Shown: positions 1 through 7,774, counted from the stretch's first letter. The stretch is 64,000 nucleotides of DNA from Bacillota bacterium (GCA_023415775.1 JAEZJM010000029.1:62001-126000); one strand, 5' to 3'. A program made the numbers and translations. Notes: generated by a model not told the origin, from the letters alone.

Positions 1-384
1 GTCGGCGCCGGCGGCGAAGGCTTCTTTGGCGAGCGCCTCTACGCCGTCGCCGAGGATGACGGCGGCGAGCTTCTGGTTCATGGCGTCGGCGAGTTTGCGG
101 CCTTCGCCGAGAAGTTCGAGGCCGACGTTGCGGGGATGCCCTTCAGCCAGTTCGAGGTAGACCCAGACGTCTTTGTAGGCGTTCTTGTCGATGGCGACCT
201 GTTTGGCTTCTTCTTCACGGATGATGGTTTTGACGGGACAGGTGTCGATGCAGGCGCCGCAGGCGGTGCAGGCTTCGGTGATGAAGGCTTTGGCGTCGTC
301 CTGCATTTCGATGGCGCCGAAGGGACAGGCGCCGACGCAGGCGTTGCAGCCGATGCACTGGTCTTTGATTACTTTGATGGCCAT
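1..384 (-). CDS. etfA: Electron transfer flavoprotein alpha subunit with N-terminal ferredoxin domain (partial)
   Basis: The first 128 codons are visible; the rest lies off the left edge. Residues 1-60 form a bacterial 2[4Fe-4S] ferredoxin domain with two CxxCxxCxxxC motifs (C10, C13, C16, C20 and C39, C42, C45, C49). The EtfA fold proper begins near residue 73 (VWVYLE). EtfA pairs with EtfB, carries FAD and passes electrons from acyl-CoA dehydrogenases. The added ferredoxin domain is known from CarE of the Acetobacterium caffeyl-CoA reductase complex and suggests contact with ferredoxin or flavin-based bifurcation, which is inference here. The gene starts 15 bases after etfB in the same operon. 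The FAD-binding C-terminal half cannot be checked. Confidence 0.93.
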   Translation of the reverse strand, partial: MAIKVIKDQCIGCNACVGACPFGAIEMQDDAKAFITEACTACGACIDTCPVKTIIREEEAKQVAIDKNAYKDVWVYLELAEGHPRNVGLELLGEGRKLADAMNQKLAAVILGDGVEALAKEAFAAGAD

Positions 385-399
385 TGTTTTCGCTACCCC

Positions 400-1185
400 C
401 TAGACGATCTTCGCTTCAGACAATTTGGCGATTAGTTCTGCGACCGCTTCCCGGGCGGTGTCCTTCTGGATGAGAACCCCCTGGGTGCGCTGCTTGGGGG
501 TGAAGATTTTGCGGACTTGGGTGGGCGAGCCTTTGAGGCCGAGCTTGGCTTCGTCGACCTGCAGGTCGGCGAGCGTCCAGACGGGGATCTCGGCGCGGTT
601 GGCGCGCATGGTGCCTTTGACGGTGGGGTAGCGCGGCTCGTTGGCGGATTTGACGAAGGTGAGCATGACGGGCGTATTTACTTCGATGACTTCGTAGCCG
701 TCTTCGTGTTCGCGCTCGAGGCGGACGGTGCTGCCGTCTACTTCGACTTTGGCGACGTAGGTGACCTGGGGTATGCCGAGGTGTTCGGCGATTTCCGGTC
801 CGACCTGGGCGGTGTCGCCGTCGATGGCTTGCTTGCCGCAGAGGATTAAGTCGACTGTGCCAAGCTTTTTGATGGCCGCCGCGAGGGTGTAGCTGGTGGC
901 GAGGGTGTCGGCGCCGCCGAAGGCGCGGTCGCTTACGAGGATGGCCGCGTCGGCCCCCATGGCGAGGCATTCCTTCAGTGCGTCCTTGGCCTGGGGCGGC
1001 CCCATGCTGATAACCGTCACCTTGCCACCGTGCTTCTCTTTGAGGACGAGCGCCGCTTCAACGGCGTTCTTGTCGAACGGGTTGACGATGCTCGGTACCC
1101 CCTGGCGGATGAGCGTGTTTGTTACAGGATCGATTTTTACTTCGGTGGTGTCAGGTACTTGCTTGACACAGACGACGATTTCCAT
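400..1185 (-). CDS. etfB: Electron transfer flavoprotein beta subunit
   Basis: The protein is 261 residues, the usual EtfB length, and opens with the family start MEIVVCVKQVPDT. The nucleotide-binding stretch around LILCGKQAIDGDTAQVGP is typical of EtfB. It forms the heterodimer with EtfA that accepts electrons from the acyl-CoA dehydrogenase encoded just upstream. An AGGAGG ribosome site lies 7 bases before the ATG. Gene order acd-etfB-etfA resembles the clostridial bcd-etfBA arrangement. Whether this ETF bifurcates electrons cannot be settled from the sequence alone. Confidence 0.96.
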   Translation of the reverse strand: MEIVVCVKQVPDTTEVKIDPVTNTLIRQGVPSIVNPFDKNAVEAALVLKEKHGGKVTVISMGPPQAKDALKECLAMGADAAILVSDRAFGGADTLATSYTLAAAIKKLGTVDLILCGKQAIDGDTAQVGPEIAEHLGIPQVTYVAKVEVDGSTVRLEREHEDGYEVIEVNTPVMLTFVKSANEPRYPTVKGTMRANRAEIPVWTLADLQVDEAKLGLKGSPTQVRKIFTPKQRTQGVLIQKDTAREAVAELIAKLSEAKIV

Positions 1186-1222
1186 TCTTCAGCCTCCTGT
1201 TTCTGGTGAGATGAAGCGCCGG

Positions 1223-2362
1223 CTAGCGGAGGACGGCCCCCGAGATGACCATGCGCTGGACTTGGTTCGTACCTTCGTAGATCTGGGTGATTTTGGCGTT
1301 GCGCATCAGGCGCTCGACCGGGTATTCGCGGCTGTAGCCGTAGCCGCCGAAGATCTGGACGGCGTCGGTGGTGACGGCCATTGCAGCGTCCGAGGCGTAC
1401 AGCTTGGCCATGGCGGCCTCTTTGGAGTAGGGCTGGCCGTTGTCTTTGAGGTAGGCGGCGCGGTAGGTGAGCAGGCGGGCGGCGTCGACCTTGACGGCCA
1501 TGTCGGCGAGCATGAAGCCGATGGCCTGGTTGGCGGCGATGGGTTTGCCGAACTGGACCCTTTCCTTGGAGTATTTGACGGCGTGGTCGAGCGCGGCCTG
1601 GGCGATGCCGAGGGCCTGGGCGGCGACCCCGATGCGGCCGCCGTCGAGGGTGGACATGGCGATTTTGAAGCCATCGCCTTCCTTGCCGAGGAGGTTGGCC
1701 ACCGGAACTTTGACGTCCTGGAAGATAAGCTCCATGGTCTGGGAGGAACGGATGCCCATTTTATGCTCTTTTTTGCCAAAGGTGAACCCAGGCATATCCT
1801 TTTCGAGAATGAAGGCGGAAATTCCTTTCACACCCTTGCTTTTGTCGGTCATGGCGAAGACGATGTAGACTTCGGCTTCGCCGGCGTTGGTGATGAAGAT
1901 TTTGCTACCGCTCAAGACGTAGTGGTCGCCCTGGAGGACGGCGACGGTCTGCTGGGAGGCGGCGTCGGTGCCGGCGTTGGGTTCGGTGAGGCCGAAGGCG
2001 CCGAGTTTGGTCCCTTCGGCGAGGGGGGTGAGGTATTTCTTTTTCTGTTCGTCGGTGCCGTAGGCGTAGATGGGCCAGCCGCACAGCGACACGGACGCGG
2101 ACAGCGCGATGCCGAGGCCGTCGTCGATGCGGCTGATTTCCTCGATGGCGAGGATGTAGCTGAGGTTGTCGCCGCCTGCGCCGCCATATTGCTCGGGGAA
2201 GCAGATGCCGGTTACGCCGAGGTCGCCGAGGGAGTCGAACAGGGAACGGTCAAATTTTTCATGCTCGTCGCGTTCTTCCGTGCCTGGGGCAACTTCCTTT
2301 TCGGCGAATTCACGCACCATTTTTTGCATCATTTTTTGGTCGTCGGTCAGTTCGAATTGCAT
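1223..2362 (-). CDS. Short-chain acyl-CoA dehydrogenase (butyryl-CoA dehydrogenase type)
   Basis: A 379-residue FAD-dependent acyl-CoA dehydrogenase begins MQFELTDDQK and ends with the motif YEGTNQVQR. Its glutamate (E363) matches the catalytic base of short- and medium-chain enzymes. The middle domain has GAFGLTEPNAGTD and the C-terminal part has FGGYGYSREYPVER. The enzyme interconverts acyl-CoA and 2-enoyl-CoA with the ETF encoded next to it. The start was placed at 2362 because AGGAG sits 9 bases upstream; a longer open frame to 2425 runs through the promoter. Clostridial Bcd is the closest functional model, but exact chain length is not deducible. Confidence 0.93.
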   Translation of the reverse strand: MQFELTDDQKMMQKMVREFAEKEVAPGTEERDEHEKFDRSLFDSLGDLGVTGICFPEQYGGAGGDNLSYILAIEEISRIDDGLGIALSASVSLCGWPIYAYGTDEQKKKYLTPLAEGTKLGAFGLTEPNAGTDAASQQTVAVLQGDHYVLSGSKIFITNAGEAEVYIVFAMTDKSKGVKGISAFILEKDMPGFTFGKKEHKMGIRSSQTMELIFQDVKVPVANLLGKEGDGFKIAMSTLDGGRIGVAAQALGIAQAALDHAVKYSKERVQFGKPIAANQAIGFMLADMAVKVDAARLLTYRAAYLKDNGQPYSKEAAMAKLYASDAAMAVTTDAVQIFGGYGYSREYPVERLMRNAKITQIYEGTNQVQRMVISGAVLR

Positions 2363-2402
2363 GTTAATTCTCTCCTGTCGTGATAGTATTTGTCTTGCAA
2401 GT

Positions 2403-2427
2403 ATTATAAGCGTGAAAAAAATCACAA
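2403..2427 (-). promoter_or_regulatory. Promoter of acd-etfBA with a Rex-like operator
   Basis: On the minus strand a perfect TATAAT (2403-2408) lies 40 bases before the acd start. Immediately upstream is TTGTGA-N6-TCACGC (2410-2427). The left half is identical to, and the right half two bases off, the Rex consensus TTGTGA-N6-TCACAA. Rex is the NADH/NAD-sensing repressor that controls thl and bcd-etf genes in clostridia. No good -35 hexamer is visible. The operator would overlap the -35 to -10 interval, as expected for repression. Binding is inference. Confidence 0.55.
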
Positions 2428-2437
2428 GAGTTTTTTA

Positions 2438-2473
2438 TTTTAGTGCCAATAGGATATCCCATTGGCACTAAAA
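2438..2473. repeat. Near-perfect 36-bp palindrome between thiolase and acyl-CoA dehydrogenase genes
   Basis: Two 13-base arms (reading TTTTAGTGCCAAT on the + strand) are exact inverted copies around AGGATATCCC, which is itself largely self-complementary. Neither strand has a U-run after the hairpin; the minus-strand transcript continues into AAAATAAAAAA. It is therefore not a standard terminator. It could be a dyad operator, or a hairpin that separates the thiolase transcript from the acd promoter. Confidence 0.7.
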
Positions 2474-2499
2474 GTTTGCGCATTTTGCCTAGTGGGAGC

Positions 2500-3681
2500 C
2501 TACAGTTTTTCTACGATGGTGGCTACGCCCTGTCCGCCGCCGATGCAGAGGGTGGCGAGGCCGCGTTTGGCGCCGCGCGCTTCCATAGCGTGGAGGAGGG
2601 TGACGAGGATGCGCGCGCCGCTGGCGCCGATGGGATGGCCGAGGGCGATGGCGCCGCCGTTGACGTTGACTTTTTCCTTGACGAAGCCGAGTTCTTTGCC
2701 GACGGCCAGGAACTGGGCGGCGAAGGCTTCGTTGGCTTCGATGAGGTCGATGTCGCCGAGGGTGAGGCCGGCTTTGGCTAAAGCCTTGCGGGTGGCGGAG
2801 ACGGGGCCCATGCCCATGATGGCGGGGTCGACGCCGCCTGAGCCGTAGCCGACGATTTTGGCGAGGGGTTTGAGGCCGAGGGCTTTGGCTTTGTCGGCGC
2901 TCATGACGACAAGGGCGGCCGCGCCGTCGTTGATGCCGGAGGCGTTGCCGGCGGTGACGGTGCCGTCTTTCTTAAAGGCGGGTTTGAGGCCGCAGAGCGA
3001 CTGGACGGTGGTGCCGGATTTGGGGTATTCGTCGGTGTCGAAGACGGTGTCGCCCTTTTTGCCTTTGATGGTGACGGGGACGATCTCTTTTTTGAAGGCG
3101 CCGCTTTCGATGGCTTTGATGGCTTTGTCCTGGGATTCGTAGGCGAGCTGGTCCTGCATTTCGCGGGTGACGCCGAATTTTTCGGCGACGTTTTCGGCGG
3201 TGATGCCCATGTGGTAGTCGTTGAAGGCGCACCACAGACCGTCGTTGATCATGACGTCGACAACTTTGTCGTGGCCCATGCGGTAGCCCCAGCGGGCTTT
3301 GCTGGACAGGAGGTACGGGGCCTGGGTCATGCTTTCCATGCCGCCGGCGAGGACGATGTCGGCGTCGCCGCACATGATGGCCTGGGCGGCGAGGTTGACG
3401 GTTTTGAGGCCGGAGCCGCAGACCTTGTTGATGGTCATCGACGGCACTTCGGCCGGGAAGCCGGCTTTGATGGCAGCCTGGCGGGCGGGGTTTTGCCCGA
3501 GGCCGGCCTGGAGGACGTTGCCGAAGATTATTTCGTCGACATTTTCGGCTTTGACGCCGACCTTCTCGGTGGCCGCTTTGAGGACGATGGCGCCCAGGTC
3601 CGGGGCGGACAGGGAGGCCAGCGCGCCGTTGAAGGTGCCGATCGCCGTGCGGACGGCGCTGACGATTACTACTTCCTTCAA
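2500..3681 (-). CDS. Acetyl-CoA C-acetyltransferase (thiolase)
   Basis: The thiolase is 393 residues with all catalytic residues in place: C88 in NKVCGSGLK, the histidine in GHPIGASGAR, and C379 in CIGGGQG. It condenses two acetyl-CoA or cleaves acetoacetyl-CoA. An ATG nine bases further upstream (3690) touches the GGAG ribosome site. A TTG at 3681 has proper 9-base spacing, gives the family start MKEVVIVSAVRT and puts the active cysteine at position 88 as in clostridial ThlA, so I chose it. The gene follows the CoA-transferase gene in the same operon. Confidence 0.95.
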   Translation of the reverse strand: MKEVVIVSAVRTAIGTFNGALASLSAPDLGAIVLKAATEKVGVKAENVDEIIFGNVLQAGLGQNPARQAAIKAGFPAEVPSMTINKVCGSGLKTVNLAAQAIMCGDADIVLAGGMESMTQAPYLLSSKARWGYRMGHDKVVDVMINDGLWCAFNDYHMGITAENVAEKFGVTREMQDQLAYESQDKAIKAIESGAFKKEIVPVTIKGKKGDTVFDTDEYPKSGTTVQSLCGLKPAFKKDGTVTAGNASGINDGAAALVVMSADKAKALGLKPLAKIVGYGSGGVDPAIMGMGPVSATRKALAKAGLTLGDIDLIEANEAFAAQFLAVGKELGFVKEKVNVNGGAIALGHPIGASGARILVTLLHAMEARGAKRGLATLCIGGGQGVATIVEKL

Positions 3682-3714
3682 CTCGATCATCTCCTTTTGG
3701 TTTTGTCGCTAGTT

Positions 3715-3732
3715 TATTCCGTATGCGGAATA
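3715..3732. repeat. Short perfect inverted repeat in the CoA-transferase/thiolase gap
   Basis: TATTCCG and CGGAATA flank a four-base centre (TATG), a 7-bp perfect stem. It lies between the CoA-transferase stop and the thiolase ribosome site. No U-run follows on the minus strand, so it is more likely a small mRNA hairpin or an operator than a terminator. Confidence 0.4.
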
Positions 3733-3749
3733 TTTATTTTATTGTAACA

Positions 3750-5318
3750 CTATTTACCGTTGGCAGGCAACATGTCCTTGAGGCCGATTTTGTCGGCTTT
3801 GAAGATGCGGTCGTCCATGATTTTGAGTTTGGGGGCGATAATGGGTTTGAAGTCCATCAGGGCAAGGATGTCTTTTTCAAGGTCGACGCCGGGGGCGATT
3901 TCGGTGAGGGTCATGCCCTGCGGGGTGAGTTCGAAGACGGCCCGTTCGGTGATGTAGAGGACAGGCTGTTTGACTTTTTGGGCGTAGTCGCCGCTGAAGG
4001 TGATCTGTTCGACGTGGTCGAGGAATTTGCGGGCTTTGCCTTCGGTGACGATTTTGAGTTTGCCGTCCTTGACCTCGACCTGCAGGCCGCCGGCGGTAAA
4101 GGTGCCGCAGAATACGACCCGCTTGGCGTTTTGGGTGATGTTGATGAAACCGCCGCAGCCGGCAACACGGCCTTTAAATTTGCTGACGTTGATGTTGCCG
4201 TGTTTGTCGGTCTCCGCGAGGCCGAGGTAGGCGAGGTCGAGGCCGCCGCCGTCGTAGAAGTCGAATTGATAGGGCTGGTCGACGAGCGCGTCGGGGTTGC
4301 TGACGGCTCCGAAGCTGAGACCGCCGGCGGGGACGCCGCCCCAGCCGCCGGGCTCGACGGTCAGGGTCATGGTTTCGCCGACGCCTTCTTCGTTGGCTAC
4401 CATGGCGACGCCTTCGGGCATGCCGATGCCGAGGTTGACGATGGCGCCGGGGATGAGCTCCATGGCGGCGCGGCGGGCGATGACCTTGCGGTCGTCGAGG
4501 ACCATGGTCGGGATGGCGGACAGCGGGATGCGGACTTCGCCGGAGTAGGCGGGGTTGTATTGTTCGCCGAAGGTCTGGGCGTGTTTGGCCGGTTCGGAGA
4601 CGACGATGAAGTCGACGAGGCGTCCGGGTACTTTTACGTCTTTGGGTTTGAGGGTGCCTTTCAGGACGATCCGCTCGACCTGGGCGATGACGATGCCGCC
4701 GCAGTTCTTCGCCGCCTGGGCGATGGGGAGGATTTCGAGGGCCAGCGCCTCGCGCTCGATGCTGATGTTGCCGCTTTCGTCGGCGGTGGTGCCGCGGATG
4801 AGGCCGACGGTGATCGGGAAGGGCTTGTACCACAGCCACTCTTCGCCGCCGAGCTGGATTACTTCGACAAGTTCTTCCTTGGTGGCGGTGTTGATTTTGC
4901 CGCCTTCGACGCGGGGATCGCAGAAGGTGTTGAGGCCGACCTTGGTGATGATGCCGGGCTTGTTGCCTGCTACGCTGCGCAGCCACTGGGCGAGGGTGCC
5001 CTGGGGAAAGTTGTAGGCGTCGATTTTGTTTTCGACGGCGAGTTTGCCGAGCTTGGGGGCGAGGTTCCAGTGTCCGCCGACGACGCGTTTGACCATGCCT
5101 TCGAAGCCGAAGTGGTTGAGGCCGCGGTCTTTGCCGTCGCCCTGGCCGGCGCAGTATACGAGGGTAAGGTCGCGGGGTTTTGCTTCCGCAAGGAATCTTT
5201 CTTCACAGGCCGCGGTGATGGCTTCGGGATGACCGATGCCGACGAAGCCACTGGTTGCCACCGTCGCGCCGTCTTTGATGAGTTTGGCGGCTTCCTGCGC
5301 GGTGATTATTTTTGCCAT
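3750..5318 (-). CDS. Acyl-CoA:acetate/3-ketoacid CoA-transferase (family I, propionate CoA-transferase-like)
   Basis: This is a single-chain family I CoA-transferase of 522 residues with the two halves (A and B) fused, as in propionate CoA-transferase. The catalytic glutamate that forms the glutamyl-CoA thioester is probably E322 in LTVEPGGWGG; A. propionicum Pct uses Glu324. The A-half begins with the CoA-binding GFVGIGHPE. It would activate short-chain acids (butyrate, propionate, acetoacetate or 3-hydroxybutyrate) with acetyl-CoA. It is the first gene of the operon with thiolase, dehydrogenase and ETF. GGGGGAG lies 10 bases before the ATG. Substrate cannot be read from the sequence. Confidence 0.92.
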   Translation of the reverse strand: MAKIITAQEAAKLIKDGATVATSGFVGIGHPEAITAACEERFLAEAKPRDLTLVYCAGQGDGKDRGLNHFGFEGMVKRVVGGHWNLAPKLGKLAVENKIDAYNFPQGTLAQWLRSVAGNKPGIITKVGLNTFCDPRVEGGKINTATKEELVEVIQLGGEEWLWYKPFPITVGLIRGTTADESGNISIEREALALEILPIAQAAKNCGGIVIAQVERIVLKGTLKPKDVKVPGRLVDFIVVSEPAKHAQTFGEQYNPAYSGEVRIPLSAIPTMVLDDRKVIARRAAMELIPGAIVNLGIGMPEGVAMVANEEGVGETMTLTVEPGGWGGVPAGGLSFGAVSNPDALVDQPYQFDFYDGGGLDLAYLGLAETDKHGNINVSKFKGRVAGCGGFINITQNAKRVVFCGTFTAGGLQVEVKDGKLKIVTEGKARKFLDHVEQITFSGDYAQKVKQPVLYITERAVFELTPQGMTLTEIAPGVDLEKDILALMDFKPIIAPKLKIMDDRIFKADKIGLKDMLPANGK

Positions 5319-5357
5319 TGCTATTCACTCCCCCTAAATGATTTCAATGTATATTCA

Positions 5358-5374
5358 TGCAATTAACGTGCCAA
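5358..5374 (-). promoter_or_regulatory. Sigma-54 (-24/-12) promoter of the CoA-transferase operon
   Basis: The minus strand reads TTGGCACG-TTAA-TTGCA, an exact match to the sigma-54 consensus YTGGCACG-N4-TTGCW. Expected transcription start is near 5347, leaving a leader of about 28 bases before the CoA-transferase ATG. Sigma-54 promoters need an enhancer-binding activator; no such gene is in the window. The E. coli atoDAEB operon (CoA-transferase, transporter, thiolase) is a known sigma-54 parallel. Confidence 0.85.
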
Positions 5375-5549
5375 CACTTATTATTACTCGCTGGACGGCG
5401 GTTAACCGACATCGCCCACCCTTTCCTGCCGTTAGTGTTACAATTGCGAGGACAATAGTACTGTGTCGCGCAGAAAGGCGAATATCCAGTCTCGCTCGCG
5501 TTTTTTGCCGCAGGCCGGTAATAATAAGGACAATGGCGGCCGCAACCGA

Positions 5550-5591
5550 CTGTATATAATTTTGTACAAACTTGTCGCTGTTTATATACAG
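5550..5591 (+). promoter_or_regulatory. Permease promoter inside a 42-bp inverted repeat (operator or upstream activator site)
   Basis: CTGTATATA (5550-5558) and TATATACAG (5583-5591) are perfect 9-base inverted copies. Between and over them lie TTGTAC (5562-5567) and TATACA (5585-5590) with a 17-base spacer, a plausible housekeeping promoter for the permease. The repeat is about 180-230 bases upstream of the divergent sigma-54 promoter, a usual distance for an enhancer-binding protein. It could serve both promoters. Confidence 0.5.
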
Positions 5592-5660
5592 CGGCTGTCG
5601 ATTAACCGGCCGCCGGGCGCGCGCCGTCCGCCGCCCACTACGCATTAAAGGAGGAAGAGA

Positions 5661-7061
5661 TTGACCATGGAAGTAATCGGTATAATCCTCAGCCTGTTCC
5701 TACTGATGTTCTTTGCTTACCGAGGGTTCTCGGTCATCTTGTTCGCGCCCGTTTTCGCCCTGCTGGCGGCGGCGTTGTCGGGGCTGCCCCTGATGCCGGC
5801 CTATACGGAGCTGTTCATGGCCAAAGGGGTTACGTATGTCAAGACTTATTTCCCCGTTTTTCTGCTGGGGGCGGTGTTCGGCAAGGTGATGGAGGACACC
5901 GGCCTGGCCAAGGGGATCGCCCGCGCGATCATCCAGGGGCTCGGCAAGGAGCGGGCCATTCTTTCCGTGGTGCTGGCCGGCGCGGTTCTGACTTACGGCG
6001 GCGTGAGCCTGTTCGTGGTGGTGTTCGCGGTCTACCCGTTCGCCGCCGCTCTGTTCCGCGAGGCCGACATTCCCAAACGGCTCATCCCCGGCTCGGTGGC
6101 TCTCGGCGCTTTCACGTTTACGATGGATTCTTTCCCCGGCACGCCGCAGATCCAGAATATCATTCCGACGAATTTTTTCGGCACGACGTTGTATGCGGCG
6201 CCGGTGAGCGGTCTGCTGGGCGGCACGGCCATCCTGGTGCTGGGCGTGAGCTGGCTGAATTACCGCCGCCGGGCGGCAAAAAACGAGGGCTACGGCCAGC
6301 ATACGCTCAATGAGCCGGAAGCCCAGGCCGCAACCGTCGATCTGCCGCCGTGGTTCGTCGGCATCCTGCCGCTGCTGACGGTGCTGGTGATCAATTTCGT
6401 CGTGACCCGCTACGTGAATTGGGACCCCAATCTGCTGGCCCCGTTCCAGGCGATGAAGCTGCCGCTGGTGGCCGCTTCGGTGAAGTCGGTGCTGAGCATC
6501 TGGGCGCTGATTATCGCGCTGGTGTGCGGGATCGTGCTGGCTATCATCCTCGGCCTCGGCCGCCTGCCCGGGGGCGGTATGGCCAAGGCGCTGAACGCCG
6601 GCGCGATCGGGTCGCTGCTGGCGATCATGAATACGGCGTCGGAGGTGGGCTACGGCAACGTGATCGCTTCGCTTCCCGGCTTCCAGGCGATTTCGACGGC
6701 GCTGATGGGGATTAAGATCGGCGGTTCGCCGCTGGTGTCGGAGGCGGTAACGGTGAATGTGCTGGCAGGCATAACCGGGTCGGCGTCGGGGGGGATGTCG
6801 ATCGCCCTCGACCTGATGGCGAAGGATTGGCTGGCATGGGCGAACTCGATCGGGATGTCGCCGGAGATCCTCCACCGGGTGGCGTCGATGGCGTCGGGCG
6901 GGATGGACACCCTGCCTCACAACGGGGCGGTGATCACGCTGCTGGCGGTCTGCGGCCTGACCCACCGCGATTCGTATTTCGATATTTTCGCGATGACGGT
7001 GATCAAGACAGCGATGGTTTTTCTCGTCATATTGTTCCACAGCCTTACGGGGATTCTGTGA
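5661..7061 (+). CDS. GntP-family permease (gluconate/hydroxybutyrate type)
   Basis: A 466-residue integral membrane protein with about 12-13 hydrophobic segments belongs to the GntP (TC 2.A.8) family. The short hydrophilic loop near residues 195-230 is the only long polar stretch. GntP-like carriers take up gluconate, and members next to CoA-transferase genes (such as Bacillus yxjC beside scoAB) are thought to move 3-hydroxybutyrate or other short acids. Its divergent position beside the CoA-transferase operon supports a short hydroxy-acid substrate, which is inference. Start: AAAGGAGG is 6 bases from a TTG at 5661 and 12 from an ATG at 5667; I kept the TTG. Confidence 0.88.
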   Translation: MTMEVIGIILSLFLLMFFAYRGFSVILFAPVFALLAAALSGLPLMPAYTELFMAKGVTYVKTYFPVFLLGAVFGKVMEDTGLAKGIARAIIQGLGKERAILSVVLAGAVLTYGGVSLFVVVFAVYPFAAALFREADIPKRLIPGSVALGAFTFTMDSFPGTPQIQNIIPTNFFGTTLYAAPVSGLLGGTAILVLGVSWLNYRRRAAKNEGYGQHTLNEPEAQAATVDLPPWFVGILPLLTVLVINFVVTRYVNWDPNLLAPFQAMKLPLVAASVKSVLSIWALIIALVCGIVLAIILGLGRLPGGGMAKALNAGAIGSLLAIMNTASEVGYGNVIASLPGFQAISTALMGIKIGGSPLVSEAVTVNVLAGITGSASGGMSIALDLMAKDWLAWANSIGMSPEILHRVASMASGGMDTLPHNGAVITLLAVCGLTHRDSYFDIFAMTVIKTAMVFLVILFHSLTGIL

Positions 7062-7089
7062 TGGGTGGAACTTCGGCCGCCTCCGGTGC

Positions 7090-7095
7090 TATAAT
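7090..7095 (+). promoter_or_regulatory. Candidate -10 element (TATAAT) for the ydcF-like gene
   Basis: A perfect TATAAT lies 36 bases before the next ATG and just after the permease stop. The matching -35 (TGGAAC, 18 bases upstream) is poor. Confidence 0.35.
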
Positions 7096-7130
7096 AGGGT
7101 AAAACAGCGAAGCTGCAGAGGGGCCTGACT

Positions 7131-7706
7131 ATGGGTGGATGGAAAAGCTGGCGGCGCTGGCTGCTGGTCGTGATATTGTTCGTTTTCCTGGCGGTGGAGC
7201 TGCCGATCGTGGCCGGCGGTTTTCTGTCCAGGCCGGCGCCGGCGGATGTGATGATCGTGCTGGGGTCGCGGGTGTTCGGGACCGAGCCGGGGCCGATGCT
7301 CAGGCTGCGGCTGGAGGAGGCTGTGCGCCTTTACCGGCAGGGGCTGGCGCCGGCGATTATCGTGAGCGGAGCCCGCGGCGAGGACGAGGAGGTGGCCGAG
7401 GCGTTCGCGATGCGCGATTACCTTATTAAAGAGGGCATCCCCGGCGAGCGGATTCTCACCGAGGATGGGTCGTACAATACTTATCAGAATCTGGCCAATT
7501 CGCAGGCGGTGATGGCGGCGCAAGGGTACCGCAAGGCGATCATCGTTTCGAATGCGTCGCATGTGCACCGGACGCTGGTGCTGGCCCGCGACCTGGGGCT
7601 GGAGGCGAGCGCGGCGCCGGCGCCGATGCCGGACGGCCTGTATCTCACGGTGCGCAATTATCTGCGCGAGGGGGCGGCGATGGCGGCGCTGGCTTTCAGG
7701 CGGTAG
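7131..7706 (+). CDS. YdcF/SanA-like DUF218 membrane-anchored protein
   Basis: The 191-residue protein has one N-terminal membrane segment (about residues 10-30) followed by a DUF218 domain. Landmarks are MIVLGSRVFG, IIVSGARGEDE, ILTEDGSYNTYQN and VSNASHVHR, the usual conserved blocks of the YdcF/SanA/ElyC fold. Members are linked to envelope or murein functions, but the biochemical activity is not established. The domain should face the outside of the cell. The gene stands alone between the permease and a bidirectional terminator shared with dnaE. Confidence 0.85.
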   Translation: MGGWKSWRRWLLVVILFVFLAVELPIVAGGFLSRPAPADVMIVLGSRVFGTEPGPMLRLRLEEAVRLYRQGLAPAIIVSGARGEDEEVAEAFAMRDYLIKEGIPGERILTEDGSYNTYQNLANSQAVMAAQGYRKAIIVSNASHVHRTLVLARDLGLEASAAPAPMPDGLYLTVRNYLREGAAMAALAFRR

Positions 7707-7732
7707 GGGCCGGGTCTACAATAGGCATAATC

Positions 7733-7770
7733 AAAAAGTCCGCCGGTCGTTTGACCGGGCGGACTTTTTT
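7733..7770. terminator. Bidirectional terminator between ydcF-like gene and dnaE
   Basis: GTCCGCC and GGCGGAC form the stem, continued by GGTC/GACC around GTTT with one bulged G. A-run on the left and T-run on the right let it work for both converging genes. Confidence 0.9.
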
Positions 7771-7774
7771 GTGT

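Larger units (their letters stand above)
5319..5660. other. Divergent regulatory region between CoA-transferase operon and permease
   Basis: No coding sequence is supported in these 342 bases. They hold the sigma-54 promoter reading left, the permease promoter reading right, a 42-bp inverted repeat over the latter, and a degenerate GCAGGAA-N15-GGT motif on the minus strand (5402-5429). Confidence 0.7.

Noticed and set aside
896..2383. Long open frame (495 codons) on the + strand opposite acd and etfB
   Set aside because: It is an antisense shadow of two certain genes in GC-rich DNA, with low-complexity composition and no ribosome site.
2438..2473. Sigma-54 promoter in the TTGGCAC-containing palindrome
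   Set aside because: TTGC on the + strand is 7 bases, not 5, from TGGCAC, and the minus strand has no TTGC at all.
3723..5366. 547-codon + strand frame opposite the CoA-transferase
   Set aside because: Glycine/valine/aspartate-rich antisense product covering a certain gene, with no start signals.
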